Shown here piece by piece: positions 24,746-33,543 of a DNA stretch of 64,000 bases; position 1 is the first letter of the stretch, and each line of letters starts with the position of its first letter. The stretch is from contig NZ_FMAD01000007.1 of the NCBI RefSeq assembly GCF_900094595.1, positions 62,001 to 126,000 on the forward strand, given 5' to 3'. The position numbers and the translations under genes were made by a program. The notes under the pieces were generated by a model. It was given only the letters and a program-made list of their open reading frames with translations. It did not search any database and was not told where the DNA came from. The DNA comes from Cupriavidus alkaliphilus. GTDB taxonomy: Bacteria > Pseudomonadota > Gammaproteobacteria > Burkholderiales > Burkholderiaceae.

Positions 24746-25102
24746 TCAGGCAACGGTGGCTTTCACCTGGTTGACGATGGCGGCAAAGGCAGGCTTGTCG
24801 TGGATAGCCATGTCCGACAGCACCTTGCGGTCCAGTTCAATCGAGGCCTTCTTCAGACCGTTCATGAACACGCTGTAGGTCATGCCATGCTCACGCGTCG
24901 CGGCATTGATACGCGCAATCCACAGCGCGCGGAACACGCGCTTCTTGTTGCGGCGATCGCGGTACGCGTACTGGCCAGCACGCATGACCGCCTGCTTGGC
25001 GATGCGATAGACATTATTGCGACGGCCGCGGTAACCCTTGGCAGCGTCGATAACCTTCTTGTGACGGGCCCGTGCAGTGACCCCACGCTTTACTCGAGGC
25101 AT
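24746..25102 (-). CDS. rplT: 50S ribosomal protein L20
   Basis: 118 residues, full length. It starts [20 protein letters not shown] and has the signature [18 protein letters not shown] followed by [20 protein letters not shown]. It binds 23S rRNA during early 50S assembly. In other bacteria L20 also represses its own operon; no leader mimic was identified here. Confidence 0.98.
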
Positions 25103-25130
25103 GTAATTCTCCTTTCGTTGTCGTCAGGGG

Positions 25131-25328
25131 TTATGCGTAAGGCATCATCGCGCGCACCGACTTCAGGTTCGTCTCATGGACGTCCTGAGTACCGCGCAGT
25201 TGACGCTTGTTCTTGGTGGTCTTCTTGGTCAGGATGTGACGCTTGAAGGCCTGGCCACGCTTGAACGAACCGTTCGGACGGGCAGTAAAGCGCTTGGAGG
25301 CGCTTTTCTTCGTCTTCATCTTCGGCAT
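25131..25328 (-). CDS. rpmI: 50S ribosomal protein L35
   Basis: 65 residues from ATG 25328 ([20 protein letters not shown]), a basic protein of standard length. An upstream in-frame extension is rejected because L35 always starts near this point. It lies 28 bases before rplT. Confidence 0.98.
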   Translation of the reverse strand: MPKMKTKKSASKRFTARPNGSFKRGQAFKRHILTKKTTKNKRQLRGTQDVHETNLKSVRAMMPYA

Positions 25329-25495
25329 GAAAAACTCCAGCTCATATGACATGCATGCAGGTGGACGACTGACGCCGACGCTTGCAAGACCCGCATCCAC
25401 TTGTTGTTGCACGATGGCCCTGGCGGACCCCGCGCGACTTCCGCACGAAGCAACGCCGGGATGACTGGCATCCCGGCCGCCGCACCGCGCAGGAA

Positions 25496-26017
25496 TTACT
25501 TCTTCTTCTTGGGGGCGAGCACCATCACCATCTGGCGCCCTTCCATCTTCGGCATCTGCTCGACCTGGCCGATCTCTTCCAGGTCCGCCTTCAGGCGTTC
25601 GAGCATGCGCGCGCCGATTTCCTGGTGGGCCATCTCGCGACCACGGAACCGCAGCGTGATCTTGGTCTTGTCGCCATCTTCCAGGAAGCGCTTCAGGTTG
25701 CGCAGCTTGACGTTGTAGTCGCCATCATCCGTACCCGGCCGGAACTTGACTTCCTTGACCTGGATGATCTTCTGCTTCAGCTTGGCCTCGTGGGCGCGCT
25801 TGGCTTCCTCGTACTTGAACTTCCCGTAATCCATGATCCGGGCGACGGGCGGAGTCGCGTTGGGGGCGATCTCCACCAGGTCCAAGTCCTTGTCCTCAGC
25901 CAGCCGCAGAGCGTCCATGAACTTGACGATGCCGAGCTGCTCGTTATCAACCCCTACCAGGCGCAATTCAGGCGCGCTGATTTCCCGGTTGATGCGATGA
26001 CCTTTGTCCGTAGCGAT
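25496..26017 (-). CDS. infC: translation initiation factor IF-3, AUC start codon
   Basis: The protein from the first in-frame ATG would lack its N-terminus. Reading back, the frame continues to an ATC at 26015-26017 giving I(M)[20 protein letters not shown], the normal IF-3 N-terminus. GAGGT lies 8 bases before this ATC. infC is known to use AUU/AUC/AUA starts, which IF-3 itself discriminates against (autoregulation), so the AUC start is accepted. The 173-residue product has both IF-3 domains, with the linker near residue 80 and a C-terminal lysine run. Confidence 0.95.
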   Translation of the reverse strand: MATDKGHRINREISAPELRLVGVDNEQLGIVKFMDALRLAEDKDLDLVEIAPNATPPVARIMDYGKFKYEEAKRAHEAKLKQKIIQVKEVKFRPGTDDGDYNVKLRNLKRFLEDGDKTKITLRFRGREMAHQEIGARMLERLKADLEEIGQVEQMPKMEGRQMVMVLAPKKKK

Positions 26018-26064
26018 GTTGCGTTACCTCAAGAAGACAAAAAAACAAGCCGTGCTCACCACCC

Positions 26065-27972
26065 TCAGGCTTTGCTGGCGACGTCGTGTTGCAGACGCTC
26101 AACAAACGCGGAGACGGGCATCACACCCAGATCCACGTTGCCACGGGCACGCACGGCCACTTGATTGGCATCCCGCTCCTTGTCGCCCACTACCAGCAGG
26201 TAGGGGACCTTTTGAAGCGAATGCTCGCGGATTTTATACGTAATTTTCTCGTTACGCAAATCGGCCTTGGCCCTAAACCCTTGTTTTTGCAGCAATTGCA
26301 CGACGCTTTCGGCGTACTCTGCCTGCGAATCCGCAATATTCATCACCACCACCTGGTCCGGGGCCAGCCAGGCCGGCAGCGCGCCGGCATGGTTTTCCAG
26401 CAGGATCCCCAAGAAGCGCTCGAACGAGCCCAGGATGGCGCGATGAAGCATCACCGGGCGCTTGCGCGAGTTGTCCTCGGAGACGTACTCGGCACCCAGG
26501 CGCTCGGGCAGCACCAGGTCCAGCTGCAGCGTGCCGCACTGCCACGAGCGGCCGATGGCGTCCTTGATGTGGTACTCGACCTTCGGGCCATAGAAGGCGC
26601 CCTCGCCCGGCAGCTCTTCCCAGTCCACGCCGCAGGCGCGCAGCGCCAGGCGCAGGCCTTCTTCGGCGTGGCCCCAGACCTCGTCCGAGCCGGCGCGCTG
26701 GTCCGGGCGCAGCGACAGCTTGACCTTCACATCCTTGAAGCCGAAGTCGTCATAAACGGAGAAAGCCAGTTCGTTGAAGGCCTTGGCCTCGGCAACGATC
26801 TGCTCTTCCGTGCAGAAGATATGCGCATCGTCCTGCACAAAGCCGCGCACGCGCATCAGCCCGTGCAGCGCGCCGGACGGCTCGTTGCGATGGCAGGCGC
26901 CGAACTCGGCGAGGCGCAGCGGCAGGTCGCGGTACGAGCGCAAGCCGTGGTTGAAGATCTGAACATGGCCCGGGCAGTTCATCGGCTTGATCGCGTAGTC
27001 GCGCTTCTCCGACTCCGTGACGAACATATTCTCCTTGTAGTTCTCCCAGTGGCCCGACTTCTCCCACAGCGAACGGTCCATCACCTGCGGCGTGCGCACC
27101 TCGTCGTAGCCGGCGTCCGTCAGGCGGCCGCGCATGTACTGCTCGACGGCCTGCCACACCTGCCAGCCCTTGGGGTGCCAGAACACCATGCCGGGCGCCT
27201 CTTCCTGCAGGTGGAACAGGTCCAGCGTCTTGCCCAGCTTGCGGTGGTCGCGCTTCTCGGCCTCTTCCAGCATGTGCAGGTAGGCTTCCTGGTCTTCCTT
27301 CCTGGCCCATGCCGTGCCGTAGATGCGCTGGAGCATCTCGTTGTTGGCATCGCCGCGCCAGTAGGCGCCGGCCACCTTCATCAGCTTGAAGACCTTGAGC
27401 TTGCCCGTCGACGGCACGTGCGGCCCGCGGCACAGGTCGACGAAATTGCCTTCGCGATACAGGCCGATTTCCTGGTCGGCAGGGATCGAGCCGATGATCT
27501 CGGCCTTGTACTTCTCGCCCATCGACTCGAACAGCGCCACCGCTTCGTCGCGGTTCCACACTTCGCGCGTGACCTTTTCGTCCTTGCGCGCCAGCTCCGT
27601 CATCTTCTTCTCGATGGCGGCGAGGTCTTCCGGCGTGAAGGGGCGCTTGTAGGCGAAGTCGTAGTAGAAGCCGTTCTCGATCACCGGCCCGATCGTCACC
27701 TGCGCCTCCGGATACAGCTCCTTGACGGCATAGGCCAGCAAGTGCGCCGTGGAGTGGCGGATCACATCGACGCCATCGGCATCCTTGTCCGTGACGATGG
27801 CCAGTTCCGCATCGCGCTCGATCCTGTAGCTGGTGTCGACCAGCTGGCCATCCACCTTGCCGGCCAGCGCGGCCTTGGCCAGGCCGGCGCCGATGCTCTG
27901 CGCCACTTCGGCAACCGTCACCGGTCCGGGAAACTCGCGGCGGGACCCGTCCGGCAGCGTGATTGCGATCAT
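26065..27972 (-). CDS. thrS: threonyl-tRNA synthetase
   Basis: 635 residues, class II synthetase: N-terminal TGS domain (1-60), an editing domain containing [17 protein letters not shown], then the catalytic core with zinc ligands including the Cys of MNCPGH, motif 2 around [20 protein letters not shown], and motif 3. The C-terminal anticodon-binding domain begins near [19 protein letters not shown] 27972 follows GGAG by 7 bases. It is preceded by a 360-base leader containing a threonine-rich mini-ORF and terminator, implying attenuation control. First gene of the operon running to tRNA-Pro. Confidence 0.98.
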   Translation of the reverse strand: MIAITLPDGSRREFPGPVTVAEVAQSIGAGLAKAALAGKVDGQLVDTSYRIERDAELAIVTDKDADGVDVIRHSTAHLLAYAVKELYPEAQVTIGPVIENGFYYDFAYKRPFTPEDLAAIEKKMTELARKDEKVTREVWNRDEAVALFESMGEKYKAEIIGSIPADQEIGLYREGNFVDLCRGPHVPSTGKLKVFKLMKVAGAYWRGDANNEMLQRIYGTAWARKEDQEAYLHMLEEAEKRDHRKLGKTLDLFHLQEEAPGMVFWHPKGWQVWQAVEQYMRGRLTDAGYDEVRTPQVMDRSLWEKSGHWENYKENMFVTESEKRDYAIKPMNCPGHVQIFNHGLRSYRDLPLRLAEFGACHRNEPSGALHGLMRVRGFVQDDAHIFCTEEQIVAEAKAFNELAFSVYDDFGFKDVKVKLSLRPDQRAGSDEVWGHAEEGLRLALRACGVDWEELPGEGAFYGPKVEYHIKDAIGRSWQCGTLQLDLVLPERLGAEYVSEDNSRKRPVMLHRAILGSFERFLGILLENHAGALPAWLAPDQVVVMNIADSQAEYAESVVQLLQKQGFRAKADLRNEKITYKIREHSLQKVPYLLVVGDKERDANQVAVRARGNVDLGVMPVSAFVERLQHDVASKA

Positions 27973-28125
27973 TTCGACTCTCCAGGTTCCGCCGGCGGCG
28001 CCTTGCGCCTTTGCCCGGGCGGATCAAACTGCATCTTGTGGCGTCGGCCCGCATGCCTGCGCGCCGGCGATTGGTTCTTGGCTGCCCCGCGCTGCCGCAC
28101 GGGAAGGCGGCAGCTTATCAGGGCT

Positions 28126-28233
28126 GCTGGCAAGCGACGGACGAAAAAAAAACGCGGCCAAGGCCGCGTTTCTCTTTGTCAAACCCGATCCAACCGGGTC
28201 GAAGGCGCACCTCGACTACTGTCGCTTGCCAGC
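28126..28233 (-). repeat. 13-bp inverted repeat flanking the thrS leader terminator
   Basis: GCTGGCAAGCGAC (28126-28138) is perfectly complementary to GTCGCTTGCCAGC (28221-28233). The upstream arm (on the transcript) is the end of the leader coding sequence, the other lies just after the terminator T run. In read-through RNA the two would pair and enclose the terminator. A further hairpin ACCCG/CGGGT lies at 28183-28199. Confidence 0.8.
28144..28170 (-). terminator. candidate thrS attenuator terminator
   Basis: Arms AACGCGGCC (28151-28159) and GGCCGCGTT (28162-28170) are followed on the minus-strand RNA by nine U (plus-strand A run 28144-28152). This very strong terminator stands 170 bases before the thrS start codon, so most transcripts from upstream would end here unless terminated conditionally. 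It may also close the relA-ridA-tRNA-Val transcript. Confidence 0.85.
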
Positions 28234-28260
28234 GGTAGTAGTTCGCGGTGTCATAACCAT
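28216..28260 (-). CDS. threonine-rich thrS leader peptide (candidate)
   Basis: A 14-codon frame encodes MVMTPRTTTAGKRQ, stop TAG. Four of 14 codons are threonine (ACA, ACT, ACT, ACC), three consecutive. A good ribosome site (GGAAGGG) lies about 5 bases before the ATG. It ends 46 bases before the terminator at 28170. The arrangement - ribosome site, short ORF enriched for the cognate amino acid, hairpins, U-tract terminator, then the synthetase - is that of classical ribosome-mediated attenuation. A clear anti-terminator was not identified by eye. Confidence 0.6.
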   Translation of the reverse strand: MVMTPRTTTAGKRQ

Positions 28261-28332
28261 GATGCCCTTCCGTTCCGTATGGGGTTGAATCGGACTTGCC
28301 GCACTTCTTGTTACTGCTTTACTGCAATTCGT

Positions 28333-28409
28333 TGGTAGGCTCGATTGGACTCGAACCAACGACCCCCACCATGTCAAGGTGGTGCTCTAACCAGCTGAGC
28401 TACGAGCCT
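28333..28409 (-). tRNA. tRNA-Val (anticodon GAC)
   Basis: 77 bases with encoded CCA. The acceptor is AGGCTCG/CGAGCCT, and the anticodon arm CCACC-TTGACAT-GGTGG gives anticodon GAC. It lies 21 bases after the relA stop codon, so is probably processed from the relA transcript or has a promoter within relA. No terminator separates it from the thrS leader. Confidence 0.97.
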
Positions 28410-28430
28410 AGCGAAGCCGCAAGTATAGCA

Positions 28431-30659
28431 TCACTTTCTTTTCGCCTGCAACACCCCCTGGACCTCTTCGATCATCAGCAGTGCCCGCTGCAGCTGCGTC
28501 GCCTCGGACACCTCGGCGGTGAACTGCATGCGCGCCACGCCCTTGCTCGACAGCGTCTTGACCCCGGTGACGTTGATCTTCTCGCGCGACAGCACTTCGG
28601 AGATGTCGCGCAGCAGGCCCTGCCGGTCGATCGCCTCGACCTGGATGTCGACCGGATAGACCGCGGCGTGGCTCTTCTTGCCCCACTCGGTCTGGATCAC
28701 GCGCTCGGGCGCGCGCGCCGACAGCTGCTGGAAGGTATGGCAGTTGCGGCGATGGATCGACACCCCGCGTCCGCGCGTGACAAAGCCGACGATCTCGTCC
28801 GGCGGCGCCGGCTTGCAGCAGCGCGACATCTGCGTCATCAGCGAATCGACGCCCACCACCAGCACGCCGCTCTTGGCGCCGCGTGCCACGCTGGTGGCGC
28901 GGCTCTTCTTGGTAACGGCGTCTTCCTCGCTCAGCGGCGCCTGGACTTCGCCCTCGGGGTGGCGCAGCGCGTGCTCCACATGGCGCAGGCTGAACTCGTC
29001 CTTGGCCACCGCGGCGAACAGCTCGTCGGGGGTCTTGAAGCCCAGCCGCGTCGCCAGGTCTTCCAGCTTGACCGCGGTCTTGCCTTCGCGCTGCAGGGTC
29101 TTGTCGATCAGCGCGCGGCCTTGCGCAATGGTTTCCTGCGAGTCCATCGCGTTGAACCACGCGCGCACCTTGGCGCGGGCGCGGCTGCTGGCCAGGTAGC
29201 CGAGATCGGCATTGAGCCAGTCGCGCGACGGCCCGCCCTGCTTGACCACGATGATTTCGACGGTCTGGCCGTTCTTGAGCGGCGTGTTCAGCGGCACCAT
29301 GGTGCCGTCCACGCGCGCGCCGCGGCAGCGGTGGCCGAGGTCGCTGTGCAGGTAGTAGGCGAAATCCACCGCGGTCGCGCCCTGCGGCAGCGCCACCACG
29401 CGCGCCTGCGGCGTCAGCACGTAGATGTGGTCGTCGATCGCGGCGTGCTTGATCTGCTCCCACGATTCGTCGTGCGCCACGCTGTGGTCGGCATCGTCCT
29501 TCCACGCCAGCAGCTGGCGCAGCCAGGCGATCTTTTCGTCATAGCGCTCGCTGGCGGAAAACTGCCCGGCATAGCCGCGGCTGCCCGCCTCCTTGTAGCG
29601 CCAGTGCGCGGCCACGCCGTATTCGGCGAAGTGGTGCATCTCGTGGGTGCGGATCTGCACCTCGAAGGCGCGCCCGTCGTCGCCGATCACCACCGTGTGC
29701 AGCGACTTGTAGCCGTTGGCCTTGGGCCGTGAAATGTAGTCGTCGAACTCGCGCGGGATCGGCTGCCAGATATGGTGGACGATGCCGAGCACCGTATAGC
29801 AATCCTTGATATCGTCGACGATCACGCGGAACGCACGCACATCGTACAGGTCGGCAAAATCCAGCTCCTTGCCGCGCATCTTCTTCCAGATGCTGTAGAT
29901 GTGCTTGGGCCGGCCGCTCACCTCGGCGCGGATGCCCGCGGCGGTCAGCTCGGACTGCAGCCGCGCGATCGCGCCGGCGATATAGCCTTCGCGCTCGATG
30001 CGCTTTTCATCCAGCAGGCGGGCGATGCGCTTGTAGGTATCGGGCTGCTCGAAGCGGAAGGCCAGGTCTTCCAGCTCCCACTTCATCTGCCAGATGCCCA
30101 GGCGGTTGGCCAGCGGCGCGTAGATGTCGAGCGTTTCGCGCGCCACGCCGGGCAGCGGCGCCTGCTTGGTCTCGGCCAGCCAGCGCAGCGTCTGCAGGCG
30201 CGACGCCAGCCGCACCAGCACCACGCGGATATCCTGCGCGAAGGCCAGCAGCATCTTGCGCAGCGCCTCGACCTGCTCGTGGCGCGCCTGGGCTTCGTTC
30301 TTCGACGGCGCGGCCGACTCCACCTCAGGGCGATTGCCGGCGATGGCGCCGATGCGCAGCAGCTGCCGCACGCCATTGACCAGCCGCGCCACTTCCTCGC
30401 CGAAGCGCGGCTCGATCTCGGCGTCGGTCTCGGGCACGAATGCCGCCAGGCCGAACAGGCACGCGGCCGCGCGCGCGGAATCGTCCACGCGCAGGCCGTC
30501 GAGGATGCGCAGCATCCCCTCCGCGTGCGACTGCACGGTCTCGCCGGTGGGCAGCGCAACGCCGGCGCCGTGCTCGCGCACGTAGGCCAGCGCGCGCTCG
30601 ACCAGCTCGGTATCCGGAATGCCCGCGACCCGGCCAGCCAGGTCGGTCGACGTCACCAT
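28431..30659 (-). CDS. relA: (p)ppGpp synthetase RelA
   Basis: A 742-residue stringent-response enzyme, ribosome-associated, transferring pyrophosphate from ATP to GDP/GTP. The N-terminal hydrolase-like domain is degenerate: the HD pair is replaced by FG (AACLFGLAAF, about residue 68), so no ppGpp hydrolysis is expected. The synthetase domain is intact (RPKHIYSIWKKM, LYDVRAFRVIVDD, EFDDYISRPKANGYKSLHTV, EVQIRTHEMHHFAEYG). TGS (IYVLTPQARVVALPQGATAV), a helical/zinc-finger-like region with CC and HRRNC, and a C-terminal ACT domain follow. Typical monofunctional RelA. Confidence 0.96.
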   Translation of the reverse strand: MVTSTDLAGRVAGIPDTELVERALAYVREHGAGVALPTGETVQSHAEGMLRILDGLRVDDSARAAACLFGLAAFVPETDAEIEPRFGEEVARLVNGVRQLLRIGAIAGNRPEVESAAPSKNEAQARHEQVEALRKMLLAFAQDIRVVLVRLASRLQTLRWLAETKQAPLPGVARETLDIYAPLANRLGIWQMKWELEDLAFRFEQPDTYKRIARLLDEKRIEREGYIAGAIARLQSELTAAGIRAEVSGRPKHIYSIWKKMRGKELDFADLYDVRAFRVIVDDIKDCYTVLGIVHHIWQPIPREFDDYISRPKANGYKSLHTVVIGDDGRAFEVQIRTHEMHHFAEYGVAAHWRYKEAGSRGYAGQFSASERYDEKIAWLRQLLAWKDDADHSVAHDESWEQIKHAAIDDHIYVLTPQARVVALPQGATAVDFAYYLHSDLGHRCRGARVDGTMVPLNTPLKNGQTVEIIVVKQGGPSRDWLNADLGYLASSRARAKVRAWFNAMDSQETIAQGRALIDKTLQREGKTAVKLEDLATRLGFKTPDELFAAVAKDEFSLRHVEHALRHPEGEVQAPLSEEDAVTKKSRATSVARGAKSGVLVVGVDSLMTQMSRCCKPAPPDEIVGFVTRGRGVSIHRRNCHTFQQLSARAPERVIQTEWGKKSHAAVYPVDIQVEAIDRQGLLRDISEVLSREKINVTGVKTLSSKGVARMQFTAEVSEATQLQRALLMIEEVQGVLQAKRK

Positions 30660-30674
30660 GTCACAGCGCCTGCA

Positions 30675-31037
30675 TCAGTTGAGCGCAGCGGTCACCACCA
30701 CTTCGATCAGGTAATCGGGATTGGCCAGGCGGGCTTCGACGGTGGCGCGCGGCGGCGTGTTGCCTTGCGGCACCCAGGCGTCCCAGACCTCGTTCATCTC
30801 GCCGATAAGATCGATGTTGGTCAGGAAAATCTGGCACGACAGGATGCGGGTCTTGTCGCTGCCGGCCTCGGCCAGCAGGCGGTCGATATGGCCCAGCACC
30901 TCGCGCGTCTGGCCGCGGATATCGGCCTTGGGATCGACCTCGGGCACCTGGCCGGCCAGATACACCACGCCGTTGTAGACCGCGTATTCGGACAGGCGCT
31001 TGCCCACGTGGGCGCGCTTCAGTTCAGTAAGACTCAT
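30675..31037 (-). CDS. RidA/YjgF-family protein
   Basis: 120 residues from ATG 31037 (MSLTELKRAHVGKRLSEYAV). The fold is the trimeric RidA type, with YNGVVYLAGQVPEVDPKADI, the NIDLIGEMNEVWDAWVPQGN region and the C-terminal PPRATVEARL bearing the conserved Arg that binds enamine/imine substrates, followed by NPDYLIEVVVTAA. It removes reactive enamines made by PLP enzymes (family knowledge). Its stop lies 15 bases before the relA start, so the two are probably co-transcribed. Confidence 0.9.
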   Translation of the reverse strand: MSLTELKRAHVGKRLSEYAVYNGVVYLAGQVPEVDPKADIRGQTREVLGHIDRLLAEAGSDKTRILSCQIFLTNIDLIGEMNEVWDAWVPQGNTPPRATVEARLANPDYLIEVVVTAALN

Positions 31038-31107
31038 GGCAATGCGTAACTCAATAAAAACAGCCGGATCACAATCAGGCCGGTAACCAGGCCGGCAGCG
31101 GGCGCGC

Positions 31108-31989
31108 TCAGGCGCCGGTAAAGAACTGGCGCACGATCGCGATCTGCGCCGGATCGACAAAGGTCGGGGCGTGGCCCACGTCGGGCACTTCCACCGAGCT
31201 CACATGCTTGCCGCGCGCCACCATCTCGGCCACGGTCTCGCGCAGCAGCAGGTCGGACTGCGCGCCGCGCACCACCAGCACCGGCGCCTCGATGGCTTCG
31301 AAGCTGCGCCACAGCGCGGCTTCGCCGGCGGCGATGGCCTCGGGCGTGGACTTGCGGAACGGCAGCGCCAGCTGCGGATCGTAATGCAAGCCCCATTCCA
31401 GGCCATCTGCGCCCTGCATCGGTTTCAGGATGGCGGCGTTGAGCTCGCGCCACTGCTCGGCGCTGTGGCGGCCGAACGACGCGCTGATGGTCTGCAGGTA
31501 CGCCAGCCCTTCCTCGAAGGTCTTGAAGCGCACCGGCAGGCCGAGGTAGGCGCCGATACGCTCGACCGCCGAGGGCGCGATGCGGGGGCCGACGTCATTG
31601 AGCAGCAGCTTGCGCACCGGCGACTTCGGCAGCCCGGCCAGGCCCATGCCGATCAGTCCGCCCATCGAGGTGCCGAACCAGTCCACCTTCTCCACATTGA
31701 GCCGTGCAATCAGCGTGACCATGTCGGAGACATACTGCGGCACCACGTAGCCGCTGGCATCGGCCAGCCATTCGGAACGGCCGCGGCCGACCACATCCGG
31801 GCACACCACGCGGTAGTCGCCGCACAGCGCGCGGGCCACGGCGTCGAAGTCGCGCCCGGTGCGCGTCAGGCCATGCGCGCACACCAGCACGCGCGGATTG
31901 GCGGGATCGCCCCACTCGTGGTAGGCCATGCGGTGCAGGCCCGCCGGACTGATGCACTGGACGAAACCGAGACGCGGACTGGCAGACAT
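31108..31989 (-). CDS. alpha/beta-fold hydrolase
   Basis: 293 residues from ATG 31989 (MSASPRLGFVQCISPAGLHR). An alpha/beta hydrolase with oxyanion loop CAHGLTRTGRDFD, nucleophile elbow GTSMGG (Ser near residue 130), an acid on the strand VLVVRGAQSDLLL, and catalytic His in VPDVGHAPTF near the C-terminus. No signal peptide, cytoplasmic. The cap region is of esterase/lactonase size. Located upstream of ridA-relA on the same strand with 70 bases between; divergent from bdhA. Substrate unknown. Confidence 0.88.
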   Translation of the reverse strand: MSASPRLGFVQCISPAGLHRMAYHEWGDPANPRVLVCAHGLTRTGRDFDAVARALCGDYRVVCPDVVGRGRSEWLADASGYVVPQYVSDMVTLIARLNVEKVDWFGTSMGGLIGMGLAGLPKSPVRKLLLNDVGPRIAPSAVERIGAYLGLPVRFKTFEEGLAYLQTISASFGRHSAEQWRELNAAILKPMQGADGLEWGLHYDPQLALPFRKSTPEAIAAGEAALWRSFEAIEAPVLVVRGAQSDLLLRETVAEMVARGKHVSSVEVPDVGHAPTFVDPAQIAIVRQFFTGA

Positions 31990-32192
31990 CTGGACTCCCT
32001 GGCAAACCGGACCGCACAGCGCCAGGAAACGCCGCCGCCGGAAGTTGAGCAAAGCTGGATTGTACGCCGCAGCGGGTACAATGCCACAGCACAGTGTCCG
32101 CGCCCCGCGCGCGGCCGCGCACGCCACGGCGCGCGCTGCCAATCCGGCGGCTGTCCTGCCGTGGCATCCCCTTTCTCTCGACGGAGGCTTAC

Positions 32193-32969
32193 ATGCTCAA
32201 CGGCAAGACCGCACTGGTAACTGGCTCGACCAGCGGCATCGGGCTCGGCATCGCAAAGGCGCTGGCGGCGCAGGGCGCCAACATCATCGTCAATGGCTTT
32301 GGTGACGCGGACGCCGCAAAGAACGAGATCGCGCAGGCGGGCCAGGGCATCCGCGTGGGCTACCACGGCGCCGACATGAGCAAGGCGGCCGAGATCGAAG
32401 ACATGATGCGCTACGCGCAGTCGGATTTCGGCGGCGCCGACATCCTGGTCAACAACGCCGGCATCCAGCACGTCGCCGCCATCGAGGATTTCCCGCCCGA
32501 GCGCTGGGACGCGATCATCGCCATCAACCTGACCTCGGCCTTCCATACCACGCGCCTGGCGCTGCCCGGCATGAAGCAGAAGAACTGGGGCCGCATCATC
32601 AACGTCGCCTCCACCCACGGGCTGGTGGCCTCGGCGCAGAAATCCGCCTATGTGGCGGCCAAGCATGGCATCGTCGGCTTCACCAAGGTGACCGCGCTGG
32701 AAACCGCGCAGACCGGCGTCACCGCCAACGCGATCTGCCCGGGCTGGGTGCTGACGCCGCTAGTGCAGAAGCAGGTCGAAGCCCGCGCGCAGAAGGAAGG
32801 CATCCCGGTCGAGCAGGCCAAGCGCGAGCTGGTGCTGGAGAAGCAGCCCTCGGGCCAGTTCGTCACCCCCGATGAACTGGGCGCGCTGGCCGTGTTCCTG
32901 TCGTCCGAGGCGGCCCGCCAGGTGCGCGGCGCGATCTGGAACATGGATGGCGGCTGGGTGGCGCAGTAA
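32193..32969 (+). CDS. bdhA: D-3-hydroxybutyrate dehydrogenase
   Basis: A 258-residue short-chain dehydrogenase oxidising D-3-hydroxybutyrate to acetoacetate with NAD+ (EC 1.1.1.30). Rossmann motif TGSTSGIGLGIA at 10-21, NNAG near 88, catalytic Ser140 (NVASTHG), Tyr153 and Lys157 (SAYVAAKHG). The C-terminal WNMDGGWVAQ and the active-site-lid stretch WVLTPLVQKQVEARA are typical of this enzyme rather than generic SDRs. ATG 32193 follows GGAGG by 5 bases. Fits degradation of stored polyhydroxybutyrate, with scoAB nearby as the next step. Confidence 0.93.
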   Translation: MLNGKTALVTGSTSGIGLGIAKALAAQGANIIVNGFGDADAAKNEIAQAGQGIRVGYHGADMSKAAEIEDMMRYAQSDFGGADILVNNAGIQHVAAIEDFPPERWDAIIAINLTSAFHTTRLALPGMKQKNWGRIINVASTHGLVASAQKSAYVAAKHGIVGFTKVTALETAQTGVTANAICPGWVLTPLVQKQVEARAQKEGIPVEQAKRELVLEKQPSGQFVTPDELGALAVFLSSEAARQVRGAIWNMDGGWVAQ

Positions 32970-33008
32970 GGTGCCACACCGGCGCACGACAGCAAGGAGC
33001 AGCAAGCA

Positions 33009-33500
33009 ATGATGCAACGACGACGTTTTCTCGGCACCCTGGGCGCGCTCGCGCTCGGCACGCTCGCCGTGGGTGTGCTGGGCCCGGCGGCCGATGCCTT
33101 CGCGCAGGCGAAGCCGCTGGCCATCGACGTCTACAAGAGTCCGCTGTGCGGCTGCTGCGAGGAATGGGTCAAGCACCTGCGCGCCAACGGCTTCACCGTG
33201 ACGGTGCATGACGTCGAGGATACCGGCGAATACCGCAAGCGCTTCGGCATGCCCGAGCGCTTCGGCTCCTGCCATACCGGCCATATCGCCGGCTATGCGA
33301 TCGAGGGTCACGTGCCCGCCGCCGATATCCGCAAGCTGCTGGCCGCCAAACCCAAGGCGGTCGGGCTGGCAGTACCGGGCATGCCGGTCGGCTCGCCGGG
33401 CATGGAACAGGGTCCGCGCAAGGATCCCTTCGACGTGCTGCTGGTCAAGGCCGACGGCGCGGCCTCGGTGTTCAGCCGCCACAACAGGCCGGCGGCCTGA
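33009..33500 (+). CDS. DUF411 exported metal-binding protein
   Basis: A 163-residue protein with an N-terminal RRRFLGTLGALALGTLAVGV signal of Tat or Sec type, then the DUF411 domain. It has VYKSPLCGCCEEWVKHLRAN with the CGCC cluster, GSCHTGHIAGYAIEGHVPAA and a C-terminal GPRKDPFDVLLV. The family is often found beside copper or other metal-resistance genes, and Cys/His positions suggest soft-metal binding in the periplasm. AAGGAG lies 9 bases before the first of two tandem ATGs. Convergent with the DGC gene. Confidence 0.9.
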   Translation: MMQRRRFLGTLGALALGTLAVGVLGPAADAFAQAKPLAIDVYKSPLCGCCEEWVKHLRANGFTVTVHDVEDTGEYRKRFGMPERFGSCHTGHIAGYAIEGHVPAADIRKLLAAKPKAVGLAVPGMPVGSPGMEQGPRKDPFDVLLVKADGAASVFSRHNRPAA

Positions 33501-33512
33501 CGTGTCGCGGCT

Positions 33513-33536
33513 CCGGATGCGCCGCGGCGCATCCGG
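33513..33536. repeat. perfect 11-bp hairpin between convergent genes
   Basis: CCGGATGCGCC (33513-33523) and GGCGCATCCGG (33526-33536) lie in the 43 bases separating the DUF411 and DGC genes. No T run follows; it may limit read-through or act through RNA stability. Confidence 0.6.
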
Positions 33537-33543
33537 CAATGCC

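Noticed and set aside
27973..28260. T-box riboswitch before thrS
   Set aside because: No T-box consensus, specifier loop or AGGGUGGNACCGCG-like antiterminator bulge; the Thr-rich ORF fits ribosome-mediated attenuation better.
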